64,000 nucleotides of DNA from Nocardia gamkensis NBRC 108242 (GTDB lineage: Bacteria; Actinomycetota; Actinomycetes; Mycobacteriales; Mycobacteriaceae): positions 62,001 to 126,000 of the forward strand of contig NZ_BDBM01000003.1 of assembly GCF_001612985.1 (NCBI RefSeq), read 5' to 3'. Within the stretch, counting starts at the first letter, position 1. Every line of letters starts with the position of its first letter. Positions 8,741 through 17,964 of this stretch are shown piece after piece. Made by a program: the position numbers and the translations under genes. Below the pieces are notes generated by a model. The model saw only the letters and a program-made list of their open reading frames with translations, searched no databases and was not told the DNA's origin.

Positions 8741-9805
8741 TCAGCGCAGCAGCACGTCCGCCGTCGCGCGACCGAACAGCTTCCGGTCACCGCAGGTCGC
8801 CGTCAACGCGATGGTGGCCGCGCGGCGATCCGGATCCAATTGCTTGACCCGGCCGTGGAATTCGATCGCGCTGGCCTTGGTCGCGGGGACCGGGGCGAAC
8901 CCGGCGAACCGCACCCCGTACCGCGTCACAGCGGCGGGATCACCGAGCCACGAGGTGAGATATCCGGCGCCGAGGCCCATCGTCAGCAGACCGTGCGATA
9001 CCACGTCGGGCAGACCGGCGCTACGTGCGACCTCGTCGCTGAAGTGGATCGGATTCGAATCGCCCGACACACCGGCGTAGTTCACCAGATCACCACGGGA
9101 CACCAGCACCGTGCGCGGGGCGAGTTCCATGCCGACGGACAAGTCCTCGAAAGCGGGAAGGGTACGCGGCGTGCGCGGCTCGGCGGCCGTGTCCGGTTGC
9201 GCCGGCTCATCGAAGCTCTCGACCAGCCCGCCGTCGTCGTCGGCCAGGCGCGCGGCCGCCGCGTCCGCGCGGTCGGCGGCCGACTGCCCGGTCATGATCA
9301 CGCCATCGACCGCCGCGCGCAGATCGGCGGCGAGCTCGACTCCGGTCTGCGCCACCGCGGTGGTGTGCGCGGTCTGCAACACCTCCTTGTGCTGATTGCT
9401 CAGCACGTTCTTGGTGACCATGAAGTCCTTGTCACCGAACTGCCGGAACGACTCGATGTAGGAGTCGCACCGCACCTCGTCGCCCGCGACGATCGGCCGG
9501 TGCACCTCGATCGACTGCTCGGTCTGCAGCACTTGGCCGAGGTCGTACCCGGTGAGCACGGACTCGAACATCTTGCGCTGCATCAACATGAGGATGATCG
9601 AGGAGAACGTCAGCGGCGCGACGAGTCCGTCGAAGCCCAGGCCCCCGGCGGCGTCTTCGTGCCGGTGCGCCGGATGGCCGTCCTGCAGCGCTCGCGCGAA
9701 CTCCCGGATCTTCTCCCGACCCACCTCGTACGGGTCGGTCAGGCGGTAGTGCCGCCCCACCAGTGCCTTGGCCTGCTCGGACGCGGTGGTCGTGATGTCG
9801 CTCAT
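8741..9805 (-). CDS. Fused (3R)-hydroxyacyl-ACP dehydratase HadA/HadB
   Basis: 354 residues with two hot-dog halves. The N-terminal half (about 15-160) resembles HadA/MaoC_dehydrat_N (FEHP-like region degenerate, GFDGLVAPLTF). The C-terminal half (about 215-354) is a MaoC domain with the hydratase motif: Asp249 and His254 in GDSNPIH, then VVSHGLLTMG. The family dehydrates beta-hydroxyacyl-ACP in FAS-II elongation of meromycolate chains. In mycobacteria HadA and HadB are separate; here they are one polypeptide joined by an acidic, Ala-rich linker (about 175-210). The gene stands alone. Confidence 0.82.
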   Translation of the reverse strand: MSDITTTASEQAKALVGRHYRLTDPYEVGREKIREFARALQDGHPAHRHEDAAGGLGFDGLVAPLTFSSIILMLMQRKMFESVLTGYDLGQVLQTEQSIEVHRPIVAGDEVRCDSYIESFRQFGDKDFMVTKNVLSNQHKEVLQTAHTTAVAQTGVELAADLRAAVDGVIMTGQSAADRADAAAARLADDDGGLVESFDEPAQPDTAAEPRTPRTLPAFEDLSVGMELAPRTVLVSRGDLVNYAGVSGDSNPIHFSDEVARSAGLPDVVSHGLLTMGLGAGYLTSWLGDPAAVTRYGVRFAGFAPVPATKASAIEFHGRVKQLDPDRRAATIALTATCGDRKLFGRATADVLLR

Positions 9806-9982
9806 GTGCCTCTCTCGGGAATTCGGGCGTTACCCCGCCCGGACCGGCCCACCGTACCGAAGCGGCGACGACACCGCACAGCACAATAGCCAGATCTGGG
9901 CATACGAACCGAAGGGGACACGTGTTGATCGCACTCGCGGGCGCACGGTGTTAACCGGAGCCCTCACCGCGCCGTCAACCGG

Positions 9983-11356
9983 TCAGCACTCGTCGGGCGC
10001 CCGGACTCCCTGCAGCCTGTCGTCGAGCCAGACCATGGCTTCCGGATAGCCGAGCGCACCCGCGATGATGTGTTCGCCGAGCACACTGCGGTACACCGCG
10101 GGCACCCCCAGGCGGCACTGCTCCGCGTAGAGATTGCGCGCACCCTCGGCCGGGATCCAGAACTCCTGCTCGCCGTTGTAGACGTACAGCGGAGTCGCCG
10201 ACCTCATGCCGGCCATCTTCGTCACCCGATAGATGTCCGCGGCCAGCGCCGAGTGCAGCGGATCGGGGAAGTTCGCGGCGATGTCGATCGGCAGCATCAG
10301 CACACCGATCGCGCCGTAGCTGCTGCCGCACATGTTCTTCACCGGTGAGGTGGCGACCCACTGGGCGAGATGGTTCATCCCGGCCAGGATCTCCGGCCGC
10401 TCGCGGCCGATCCCGAAGACCGCGCCCATGAACACGGCCGAGGCGAGGTTGCCGTTCATGCTGCGCGCCAGGAGCTCGAAGTCGGCGGGCACCCCGCCGA
10501 GTGCGGCGCCGACGATCACGCTCGTCAATTCCGGTGCGTAGCCGTCGATCAGCTTCACCGCGCCGTGCGTCGCGATCGCTCCGCCGGAATACCCCGCGAG
10601 CCCGAACTTCGCGGCGCCGAACTCCTCCGGCAACAGACCGCGCACCGCCCTGATCGAGTCCAGCACCGCGTGCCCCGCCACGATCGGCTCGGCGTAGGCC
10701 ATCGACGGGCCCTCGTGGTCGGGGATCAGCACGGCGTAACCGCGCAGCGCCGCCACGTGCGTCGTGGGTGGCAGGAAATCGGTGAAGCTGGTGTCCGGGT
10801 TGAGCCCGTGCGCGAGAGTGTATCCGGGCGTGCAGGTACGGCCGAGGGCGTCGATGGGCAGGTTGTTCACCACCACCGGCCGCTGCCCCGGTCCCGGCCA
10901 CGGTGCGGCGGGAACGACCAGAGTCGCCGTGGCGTACGACGGCGCGCCGTGCGCGTCCGTCGTGCGGTACTTCATCAGGAGCGCCCGCTGAACGGGCATC
11001 AGCATCAACGGCGCGGTGGTCGGGCTCACGTCACGGATTTCGATGACCTGCCCCTCGGACAGTTCGTCGAGATTCGCCGGGCGCAGGTCGAACATCGGAT
11101 CGCCGACAGCCGACGGCAGGGCGGCCGAGCGCAGCGCCGCCAGCGACGGCGACAGCGTAGTCGCCTCGTGCGCGGGCGAACTCGGCTCCGGCGGCGGCGC
11201 GATCGGCGGCGGCGGGATGACCTGATCGATGAGTTGTTGCAGCCCGGGCAGGAGCCCGCCGGGCGGTGGGGCGGGCGCGGGCTCCGCGGCAGCGGGGACG
11301 GCCAGGGCCGATCCGGCGGCGAGCAAAGCCACAGCAATGGCACGCGAGATTCTCAT
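9983..11356 (-). CDS. Secreted LIP-family lipase
   Basis: 457 residues from ATG 11356 (MRISRAIAVALLAAGSALAV), a clear signal peptide followed by a Pro-rich segment. The body matches the secretory lipase (LIP) family: VVNNLPIDALGRTC, nucleophile elbow GYSGG, then VGAALGGVPADF and HIIAGALGYPEAMVWLDDRL with the terminal catalytic His region. It probably hydrolyses triacylglycerols or esters outside the cell. A related lipase lies immediately upstream on the same strand, and a third at 13366-14493. A longer open frame to 11407 adds only a basic stretch without a better ribosome site. Confidence 0.88.
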   Translation of the reverse strand: MRISRAIAVALLAAGSALAVPAAAEPAPAPPPGGLLPGLQQLIDQVIPPPPIAPPPEPSSPAHEATTLSPSLAALRSAALPSAVGDPMFDLRPANLDELSEGQVIEIRDVSPTTAPLMLMPVQRALLMKYRTTDAHGAPSYATATLVVPAAPWPGPGQRPVVVNNLPIDALGRTCTPGYTLAHGLNPDTSFTDFLPPTTHVAALRGYAVLIPDHEGPSMAYAEPIVAGHAVLDSIRAVRGLLPEEFGAAKFGLAGYSGGAIATHGAVKLIDGYAPELTSVIVGAALGGVPADFELLARSMNGNLASAVFMGAVFGIGRERPEILAGMNHLAQWVATSPVKNMCGSSYGAIGVLMLPIDIAANFPDPLHSALAADIYRVTKMAGMRSATPLYVYNGEQEFWIPAEGARNLYAEQCRLGVPAVYRSVLGEHIIAGALGYPEAMVWLDDRLQGVRAPDEC

Positions 11357-11592
11357 GGCACACGCCTTCGGGTGCGAACGGCAACGTCGTCTGGCACCCG
11401 GGCGCACTGGCCTTCGACCCCCGAATCGGGCCCCTGTCAGACCGGGAGCCAGGACGTCAGGCTACGTCAGCGGCCACGGCTGGAGGCAGTAAAGCATCCG
11501 AGTTGTGTTGTCGCGTATCCATATCGCAACAACCGGGCCGAGACCCGTATCCAGAGAACGGGTCCCGGCTCGGCCGGTCGCGTATTCGTCGC

Positions 11593-12837
11593 TCAGCAAT
11601 TGCTCGGCGCGGGCTCCCCTCGGAAGCGGGCGTCCAGCCAGGTCAGCGCCGCTGGAATGCCCAGCACCGCCGCGGTCAGATGGTCCGGAACCGGAATCTG
11701 CTCGGCCTGCACCCTGGCGCCCGCCGCACACCACCGCTTGTCGGTGTTGACCACCGCGTCGATCGGGATGAGACCGTCGATCGGCGAATGCCATTCGAAT
11801 ACCGGCATCTTCGGCACGCCGTCGTAGAGCTCGAGGCTGTTCTCCTCGACCACGGCGCGCGCGGTGTCGTCGTTGATCATCGAGGTCGTCTTGGCGAAGT
11901 CCAGCGCACCGCGGCCGGCGCCGGTCGAGAGGATGTCGTTGGTGCAGCTGTTGGCGATCTGCGCGCGGGCGGCCAGCCCCCGCTCGTTCAACTGCTCGCT
12001 GAGCGGGAAGCGAGTCGGATACTCACGCTCCAGCCCGAATCCGGCGGCGAACGCGAGCCCGAACACCGGGTGCGGGTTCAAACCCAGCCCTTCGAGCATC
12101 TTCACGAGATTCATCGGCACGCCGCCCATGGCCGCGCCGGCGATGTCGAGCTCCGGGGCGTACTTCGGTTGCAGGGCGGCCGCCCACGCGGTGGCCATCC
12201 CGCCGCCGGAATACCCGACCATCGCCACCGGGCTGCGCTGCACCCCGAGTTCGCCGACCTGCTTGACGGCGCGTATCCCGTCGAGGGTGATCTGCCCGCC
12301 GAGCTTCGCGGCGCCGTAGGCGAAATTCGGGCCCAGGTGATCGGGCAGCGCGACGCTCCAGCCGCGCGCCAGCAGCACGTTCCAGCCCGGCGCTTCCCGC
12401 ACGACCAGGTTCGGGTCACCGGTGTAGAGCACCCGGGAGACCGAGCACTCCGAGCCGAGTCCGTTGATGATGTGCTGGAACGACAGCAGCGGCCCGTCGG
12501 TGCGATGCGCCTTGGGCGTCAGCACCGTGGTGGTCGCTGCGATCGGTTTACCCTCCGAACTGGTCGACCGGAACCGGACCACGGTCACCGTGGTCTCCGG
12601 GAAGATCGCCAGCGGCGGCATCACCCTGGTCGCGATCACGTCACCCGGCTTGCGGTCGGCGATATCCGCGGGTGTCGCGTAGAAGGGATCCGGATCGGGT
12701 TCGGGGTACAGCGGCGCGCTGGTTGCCGCACCGGCCATGCTCGCGACCAGCACCAGGCCCGCGGCCATCGCTCCGATCGCACGTGCGAGACGCCGTCGTC
12801 CCACTCCCCCACCCAACGAACGTGGGCCCTGACTCAT
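11593..12837 (-). CDS. Secreted LIP-family lipase (second copy)
   Basis: About 414 residues. ATG 12837 is preceded by AGGAGG nine bases upstream, which decides the start. The N-terminus is basic (SLGGGVGRRRLARAIGAM) followed by a hydrophobic export segment. Family marks: SFQHIINGLGSEC, the elbow VGYSGGGMATAW, AAMGGVPMNLVKML, and IPVPDHLTAAVLGIPAALTW near the end. It diverges substantially from its neighbour, so the pair is probably an old duplication. Confidence 0.88.
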   Translation of the reverse strand: MSQGPRSLGGGVGRRRLARAIGAMAAGLVLVASMAGAATSAPLYPEPDPDPFYATPADIADRKPGDVIATRVMPPLAIFPETTVTVVRFRSTSSEGKPIAATTTVLTPKAHRTDGPLLSFQHIINGLGSECSVSRVLYTGDPNLVVREAPGWNVLLARGWSVALPDHLGPNFAYGAAKLGGQITLDGIRAVKQVGELGVQRSPVAMVGYSGGGMATAWAAALQPKYAPELDIAGAAMGGVPMNLVKMLEGLGLNPHPVFGLAFAAGFGLEREYPTRFPLSEQLNERGLAARAQIANSCTNDILSTGAGRGALDFAKTTSMINDDTARAVVEENSLELYDGVPKMPVFEWHSPIDGLIPIDAVVNTDKRWCAAGARVQAEQIPVPDHLTAAVLGIPAALTWLDARFRGEPAPSNC

Positions 12838-13112
12838 CGACGTGTGCCTCCTGAATCGTCCAACGCTGTACTCATCCTCGGCAACATCACCTGCGCCGAG
12901 CACCACCCGACGCGATCATGTTGACAATTCACAAGTTTCGGGTGCACGGCCTGTGGCGGTCGCGCGCCCCGGCTGGTGACTGTACCCGACCGCCCGGCGT
13001 CCGTTCTGTGACATTTCCAGCCGATAACTTGGAACATGTTCTCAACAGTGGCGGCCCTCTACCGTCGGATCCACCGGCACGGCTGCCGAGCCGGTGGGAA
13101 GGAGACGGTGGC

Positions 13113-13355
13113 ATGGACGGCACTGCGCGCAGATTCGCCGACCGCGACGACACCCAGGATCCGCCGACCCGGCGGATCACCGTCTACTTCGACGGCTCCA
13201 CCCCCGAGGACGCGCTGGTCCTGGAATACGCCGCGACCAGGACCGAAGCGTGGGAGTTCACCTCGGCCGCCGCACACGCCGGGCTCACCGTCACCGTCGA
13301 CGCCCAGGTCCGTCCCGGCCTGCGCAGGCTACCGTGCCGGTCGCTCTGGCGCTGA
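13113..13355 (+). CDS. Small hypothetical protein
   Basis: 80 residues from ATG 13113, with GGAAGGAG eight bases upstream. The sequence has a regular alpha/beta look (RRITVYFDGSTPEDALVLEY) but no motif I recognise. It stands between divergent and convergent lipase genes and has codon use typical of the region. The open frame extends further upstream without a good start. Confidence 0.55.
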   Translation: MDGTARRFADRDDTQDPPTRRITVYFDGSTPEDALVLEYAATRTEAWEFTSAAAHAGLTVTVDAQVRPGLRRLPCRSLWR

Positions 13356-13365
13356 GTACGCGAGG

Positions 13366-14493
13366 TCAGGGCCGATCGAGCACGCCGCGCAGGAAAGCGA
13401 GCGCGTCGGGAAACGCTTCCCGCGCCGCGCCCAGATGATCGCCGGGGTACCAGCCCACCCGCAGATCGGTGCCGGAGGCGCGCAACTGCGCGATCAGCTC
13501 GAGCGTCAACGGCGCGGGCACCTCCAGATCGGTCAGCCCTTGGCCGAGATACAGCGGAACGGAGTAGCCGCTCGTCGGCACCCGCAACATCGCGCGCACC
13601 GCGGCCAGCAACGCCGGATCGTCCAAGGGTCGCGACAGCATGGCGCCGATGCCGATACTCGCCACCTGCGCGTCCGCCTCGGCGGCGCAATCCGCCTCCA
13701 CGATGCGCAGGACGTCCCGGCCCACCGGCGTCAGGTAGCTGTCGATGTCCAGCTCCGGTGCACTGGCGCGCAATCCGGCCAGCAGCATGCCGAAGTAGGT
13801 CGTCGTCTTCTGCAGCGGCAGTCGCGGCAGCCAGGGCCCGGCCAGCGGGAAAAGCGCGTCCAGGTTCGACGGCGTCCCGGTCGAGGCGGCACCGCGCAGA
13901 TCGAGTTCGGGCGCGTCAGCGGGTGCGAGGTGGGCGGTGAACAGCGCCGCGTGCCCGCCCTGCGACTGGCCGAACACCGCCCAGTGTGTGCCGAGCGAGG
14001 GTGCGACCGCCCGTGCGGCGCGTACGCCGTCGATGATGCTGCGAGCCTGGGCCGGACCGTCCAGATAGGGATGCACGCCGGGGGTGCCGAGACCGACATA
14101 GTCGGAGATCACGACCGCGTATCCCGCGCGCAGCAGGTCCGGGTACACCGACGTGAGGTAGTAGTCCCGGGGTTGCAGCGTGAACGCGCACTCGTCGGCG
14201 ATCCCCGAGGTGCCGTGCGCGTAGGCGATGATCGGCCAACCTCCCTGCGGCGCAGAGCCTTCGGGCAGATACAGCACTCCGGTGCTCTGCATCGGCCCAC
14301 GCGGGCCACGCGACCAATAGGTCAGCCGCTCGGCGGTCGTCGCCCCCGCCACACGCAGCCGCCCCGCCAGCTCCATCAGGTCCGTCACGGTGCCCGGCGC
14401 CTCGCCCACCCGAGCGGCCGCGGGCCCGGCCAACGCGACCGTCACCGAGACCACGACGCCCGCCGCCCCCACCATGATCCGTCCACACCGCAC
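13366..14493 (-). CDS. Secreted alpha/beta hydrolase, LIP-lipase-like
   Basis: About 375 residues. GTG 14493 gives MRCGRIMVGAAGVVVSVTVA, a signal peptide with a positive n-region; ATG 14475 and ATG 14538 are alternatives. Visible features: LPEGSAPQGGWPIIAYAHGT, the elbow FGQSQGGHAALF (Ser nucleophile), and YPGDHLGAAREAFPDALAFL with the catalytic His. It is the third secreted lipase-like gene within 5 kb. The open frame continues to 15909, but that part is antisense to the lipoprotein and SDR genes. Confidence 0.82.
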   Translation of the reverse strand: MRCGRIMVGAAGVVVSVTVALAGPAAARVGEAPGTVTDLMELAGRLRVAGATTAERLTYWSRGPRGPMQSTGVLYLPEGSAPQGGWPIIAYAHGTSGIADECAFTLQPRDYYLTSVYPDLLRAGYAVVISDYVGLGTPGVHPYLDGPAQARSIIDGVRAARAVAPSLGTHWAVFGQSQGGHAALFTAHLAPADAPELDLRGAASTGTPSNLDALFPLAGPWLPRLPLQKTTTYFGMLLAGLRASAPELDIDSYLTPVGRDVLRIVEADCAAEADAQVASIGIGAMLSRPLDDPALLAAVRAMLRVPTSGYSVPLYLGQGLTDLEVPAPLTLELIAQLRASGTDLRVGWYPGDHLGAAREAFPDALAFLRGVLDRP

Positions 14494-14640
14494 CGACCGA
14501 CTATCCCCAGCCGGAGCCGCACCGGCAAGCCACCACATTCGGTGGCGCGGCCGGGGAGTCTCGCCGGAGCCGCCCCGGCTCGCTAGGCTCGGGTGATCAC
14601 GCCGGAAAGCGGTGCCGAGGAGAACACAGGAGGCTCGACC

Positions 14641-15153
14641 GTGGCGCAGCGGTACCCGCATCGCCTCGTCACCCGGCGTCGCGCGGCCGCGCTCCTCGCG
14701 ACGTGCCTGCTTGCCTCGGTGGTCGCCTGCGGTGCCGATTCGTCCGCGCCGTCGGCGGATATCGACCACACGACCACCTCCAGCGCCTCGGCGTCGCCGA
14801 TCACGACAGCGCAGGCCGCGATACCGTCCGTCGACCCGTACGCGGGGCAGCCGCTGATCGAGGACGTCACCTGGACCGAGACGATCGACGGCCCGCGACT
14901 GCTCGTCTTCCCCACGCAGGCCGGTCGGCAGACCACCTTCCCCGGCTCGGACGAACGGGCGTGGCGGGAAGTCGTGGACCGGTCGGCGGACGCCGACGCA
15001 CCCGGCATGCGCGATCAGTTCATCTGTCACTGGGCGTGGGCACGGCTGGTCCAGCCGAACAAGCCGAGCTGGAACCTGGAACCTTGGCGCCCGGCGGTCG
15101 GCTATCCGGCCACCGTCGAAGCGCACTGCAATCCCGGCGGCCCCGAGCGCTGA
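14641..15153 (+). CDS. DUF2599 lipoprotein
   Basis: 170 residues. The start is a GTG with AGGAGG seven bases upstream. The N-terminus has an Arg-rich n-region (LVTRRR), a hydrophobic helix and a lipobox ending LASVVAC, so it should be lipid-anchored outside the membrane. After a Ser/Thr-rich linker the C-terminal part (about 120-170) has the DUF2599 pattern: QFICHWAWARLV, then WNLEPWRPAVGY and VEAHCNPGGPE, with paired Cys. Function unknown. It is divergent from the secreted lipase and 34 bp upstream of the SDR gene. Confidence 0.82.
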   Translation: MAQRYPHRLVTRRRAAALLATCLLASVVACGADSSAPSADIDHTTTSSASASPITTAQAAIPSVDPYAGQPLIEDVTWTETIDGPRLLVFPTQAGRQTTFPGSDERAWREVVDRSADADAPGMRDQFICHWAWARLVQPNKPSWNLEPWRPAVGYPATVEAHCNPGGPER

Positions 15154-15187
15154 GCGCGGGCGCCGCCCCGACCGGAAGGAGCGATCC

Positions 15188-15847
15188 ATGCGCGTCGTCA
15201 TCGCAGGCGGACACGGGAAGATCGCCTTGCTGCTGGCCCCCGTGCTCACCGCGAACGGCCACGAGGTCGCCGCCCTGATCCGCAATCCCGAGCACGCGGA
15301 CGAGGTGCGCGTCACCGGAGCCGAGCCGGTGCTGTGCGACCTGGAGCACGCGGCCACCGACGAACTGGCGGAGGTCGTGGAAGGCTGCGACGCGGCGATT
15401 TTCGCCGCGGGCGCGGGGCAGGGCAGCGGCGTCGAACGTAAATACACCGTCGATCTGGGCGGCTCCGTCCGGCTGGCCGAGACGGCCGAGCGAACCGGGG
15501 TGCGCCGTTTCCTGCAGATCTCCACGATGGGCGCGGGCGGGTCGCCCGCTCCCGGTTCCGACGAGGTGTGGGCGGCGTATCTAGATGCCAAGACCGAGGC
15601 CGAGAACGATCTGCGCAGCAGAGCTCTCGACTGGACCATCCTGCGCCCCGGCCGGCTGGTCGATGCTCCGGGCACCGGACTGGTGACTCTGGCCCCGCCC
15701 CCGGTCCAGCGCAGCGAGGTCCCCCGCGCCGACGTCGCGGCCGTACTGGCCGGACTGCTGCCCGCCGCGCACACCTTCGAGCTGACACTCGAACTCGTTT
15801 CCGGCGGCGATCCGATTAGCCAGGCAATAGCGCAACTGGCCGACTGA
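15188..15847 (+). CDS. NAD(P)-binding atypical SDR (NmrA/YhfK-like)
   Basis: 219 residues with an N-terminal Rossmann fingerprint VIAGGHGKIALLLAPVL, then the atypical-SDR features CDLEH, AAIFAAGAGQGSG, and RRFLQISTMGAG and WTILRPGRLVD. The Tyr-x-x-x-Lys is present as YLDAKTEAE. GGAAGGAG lies eight bases before the ATG. Members act as epimerases, reductases or NAD(P)H sensors; the role here is not determined. Confidence 0.85.
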   Translation: MRVVIAGGHGKIALLLAPVLTANGHEVAALIRNPEHADEVRVTGAEPVLCDLEHAATDELAEVVEGCDAAIFAAGAGQGSGVERKYTVDLGGSVRLAETAERTGVRRFLQISTMGAGGSPAPGSDEVWAAYLDAKTEAENDLRSRALDWTILRPGRLVDAPGTGLVTLAPPPVQRSEVPRADVAAVLAGLLPAAHTFELTLELVSGGDPISQAIAQLAD

Positions 15848-15911
15848 GCTGTCGTTTCGCTCGCCACCGCCCTTGCCGATCGACCGCAACGGTCACGATG
15901 GGAGAACAACC

Positions 15912-16214
15912 GTGTTCAGTCGAATCGTCTCGATGAAGATCCGTCCCGGCTCTCGCGCCGAGTTCCTCGCGGCCATATCCCGCAGCGCCGAAGCCTCCGT
16001 ACGGACCGAGCCCGGCTGTCTGCGCTTCGACATCTGCGCTGATCGGGTCGATCCGCACCGATTCTTCCTCTACCAGCTCTACACCGATGACGAGGCAGCG
16101 GAAGCGCACCGTTTCACCGAACATTTTCTGGCCTGGCGGGCCGCAGCGGACCAATTCGTCGAGCCGGGTACACAGATCGATTACAGCACGGACGTCCTAT
16201 TCGCCCGCGACTGA
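15912..16214 (+). CDS. ABM-domain (quinol monooxygenase-like) protein
   Basis: 100 residues starting at a GTG with GGGAG upstream (MFSRIVSMKIRPGSRAEFL). The pattern KIRPG, then SEPGCLRFD-like TEPGCLRFDIC, FFLYQLYTDDEAAEAH and HRFTEHF is that of the dimeric ferredoxin-like antibiotic biosynthesis monooxygenase fold. Typical family length. It lies 64 bp after the SDR gene on the same strand and may be cotranscribed; the pairing would fit a small redox or quinone-related unit, which is inference. Confidence 0.83.
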   Translation: MFSRIVSMKIRPGSRAEFLAAISRSAEASVRTEPGCLRFDICADRVDPHRFFLYQLYTDDEAAEAHRFTEHFLAWRAAADQFVEPGTQIDYSTDVLFARD

Positions 16215-16280
16215 AATACCGGCGCCGGGCACCACATCCGCAAACTTCCGGCCTCGAAATACGCACTGCGCACGTGCAAT

Positions 16281-16327
16281 CGATCGTGCAGATGTGCTTG
16301 CATCTGAAAGGTACAGCGGCATAAACT
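16281..16327 (+). promoter_or_regulatory. Palindromic promoter upstream of the 16434 gene
   Basis: CAGATGTGCTTGCATCTG (16289-16306) is an 18-bp palindrome with six-base arms. Its right half overlaps a -35 element TTGCAT (16298-16303); 18 bases later is a -10 TAAACT (16322-16327). The same arrangement with identical spacing, 25 of 26 bases conserved in the palindrome block, recurs at 19393-19439. The conserved spacing argues for a real promoter with an overlapping operator. Confidence 0.7.
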
Positions 16328-16433
16328 CGGTCCCGCAACGCTTTACAGGGGACCACCAGGGAAGGCCGCGTGGGCGAGCCGAAGGCCGAAGCCGCCGTGG
16401 GTTTGCCGCCGCCGGACAAGCAGGGGCGTTCGA

Positions 16434-16739
16434 ATGGAACTACCACTTACCGGCGGTCGGTTCGGATCAACCGACACCGCACTGGCCGACCAGCCAGCGA
16501 ACGGTAGACATATGAGCACATCGACGGCCCGCAGCGGCCACAGCAATACCGCATTTTCCCGAGAAACCGCCGTGGCATACGTCATCGATGCCGTCGAATC
16601 CACCGGGGCGGCAACTCGGCACGATTTCGATATCGACCGGATCGTCACCACCGCGCACGCGATGGCCGACGATTGGGATCTCGAGACATTGCAACCCGCG
16701 ACATTCTGGCGAATTGCCTCCAGCTTCATCAGGCAGTAG
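16434..16739 (+). CDS. Small hypothetical protein under palindromic promoter
   Basis: 101 residues from an ATG preceded by AGGGG; the leader AGGGGCGTTCGAATG resembles AGGGGTAGTCGAATG before the 19534 gene. A shorter start at 16512 (MSTSTARSGHS) is possible. The C-terminal part is well-behaved helical sequence (DFDIDRIVTTAHAMADDWDL, then FWRIASSFIRQ). No known domain. It belongs to the XRE/DUF397 regulatory island and is probably controlled by the palindrome at 16289-16306. Confidence 0.65.
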   Translation: MELPLTGGRFGSTDTALADQPANGRHMSTSTARSGHSNTAFSRETAVAYVIDAVESTGAATRHDFDIDRIVTTAHAMADDWDLETLQPATFWRIASSFIRQ

Positions 16740-16907
16740 GCCCGAGCCCCGCCGCCCGAGCACCGGCGGATAGCTGAATGCTTTGTGCCACGAGCACTTT
16801 TGTCGCGTCGTCCGGCGCAGGCGCGTAGCCACAACGATGCCGCCGACGCCGGGCGCGGATAGACACCATTTCCGCGCCACCGCCGCTTAGCAATTGTACA
16901 GCACAAC

Positions 16908-16943
16908 CGAACGGCCATCTCCGATTCCGGAGATGGCCGTTCG
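16908..16943. terminator. Strong hairpin between convergent genes
   Basis: A perfect 16-bp stem (CGAACGGCCATCTCCG and its complement) with a four-base loop. It lies between the 16434 gene on the plus strand and the XRE gene on the minus strand, 44 bp beyond the XRE stop. It likely terminates both transcripts; no U-run follows. Confidence 0.8.
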
Positions 16944-16986
16944 GCGTATCGGGGTTTTCCCGGCCGCGAGACGCTATCGCGCGATC

Positions 16987-17874
16987 TCAGCGCCCCTCGG
17001 CGTACTTCTCCATGATCTCGATCGACTTCTCCGGACGCTCGGCCTGCACGCTGAGCCGGTCCATCACCGACAGGTACAGCGCCAGGTCTTGTCGCCGTTC
17101 GAGATACAGCGCGCTGGTCAGCTGTTCGAGGTACACGATGTCCGGCAGTTCCGGCTCGGCGAAACGCAGAATACTGAAGGAGCTGCCCGCCGCGGCGTGC
17201 TCGCCCGCGGTGAACGGCAGTACCTGGATCGTCACGTTCGGCAGCTTCGCCAGCCGGACCAGGTGCAACATCTGCTCCCGATGCACCTCCGGGCCACCCA
17301 CCGGTCGCACCAGCGCGGCTTCGTCGAGCACCGCCCAGACCACCGGAGGATCCGAGCGGAAGAGAATTTCCTGCCTGCGCTGACGTACCGCGACCCGCCG
17401 CTCCGTATCGACGTCCTCGTACCCGAGCGCCACGACCGCCCTGGCGTATTCGGGTGTTTGCAGCAGGCCGGGAACGAGATGCGACTCGTAGGTGCGAATC
17501 TTGTTCGCGGCCTGTTCCAGACCGAGGTAGGTACCGAACCACTGCGGCAGCAGGTCGCTGTAGCGATGCCACCAACCGGGTTCGTTGGCCTGCCTGGCCA
17601 ATTCGAGGAACGACTCGCGCTCCTCGGGATCGTGGACGCCGTACAGGGTCAGCAGGTCGCGGATGTCACGTTCCTTGAAGCCGGTACGGCCGAGCTCGAG
17701 ACGGCTGATCTTGGCGTGCGATCCGCGGATCGCATCGCCCGCCGCCTCGCGGGTGATGTTCCTCTTCTCCCGGAGCTTGCGCAGCTGGCCGCCCAGTGCG
17801 ATGCGTAGCACGGTCGGACCACGTTCCGCGACAACGGATTGCACATGACCATCGTCATCGGGTTCAGCGATCAT
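16987..17874 (-). CDS. XRE-family regulator with DUF5753 domain
   Basis: 295 residues from ATG 17874, with GGAGA about nine bases upstream. HTH_31-type domain (about 22-80; LGGQLRKLREKRNITREAAG, SHAKISRLELGRTGF) followed by DUF5753 (WFGTYLGLEQAANKI, VPGLLQTPEYAR, PDIVYLEQLTSALYLER). It lies directly downstream of a DUF397 gene on the same strand, the classical XRE/DUF397 pairing of Streptomyces and Nocardia. The three XRE/DUF5753 genes in the window share this architecture; this one is the most divergent. Confidence 0.92.
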   Translation of the reverse strand: MIAEPDDDGHVQSVVAERGPTVLRIALGGQLRKLREKRNITREAAGDAIRGSHAKISRLELGRTGFKERDIRDLLTLYGVHDPEERESFLELARQANEPGWWHRYSDLLPQWFGTYLGLEQAANKIRTYESHLVPGLLQTPEYARAVVALGYEDVDTERRVAVRQRRQEILFRSDPPVVWAVLDEAALVRPVGGPEVHREQMLHLVRLAKLPNVTIQVLPFTAGEHAAAGSSFSILRFAEPELPDIVYLEQLTSALYLERRQDLALYLSVMDRLSVQAERPEKSIEIMEKYAEGR

Positions 17875-17964
17875 CGAGTTCGTCTCCGATACTCCGGGGG
17901 TTGCCCACAGTGTGTCACAACCACCTGTCGCGAAACACACCGTACCGACCGCTAATGTTACCGC

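Noticed and set aside
13366..15909. 847-codon minus-strand frame extending the third lipase
   Set aside because: The extra 470 codons are antisense to the DUF2599 lipoprotein and SDR genes and encode low-complexity Ser/Arg/Pro sequence.
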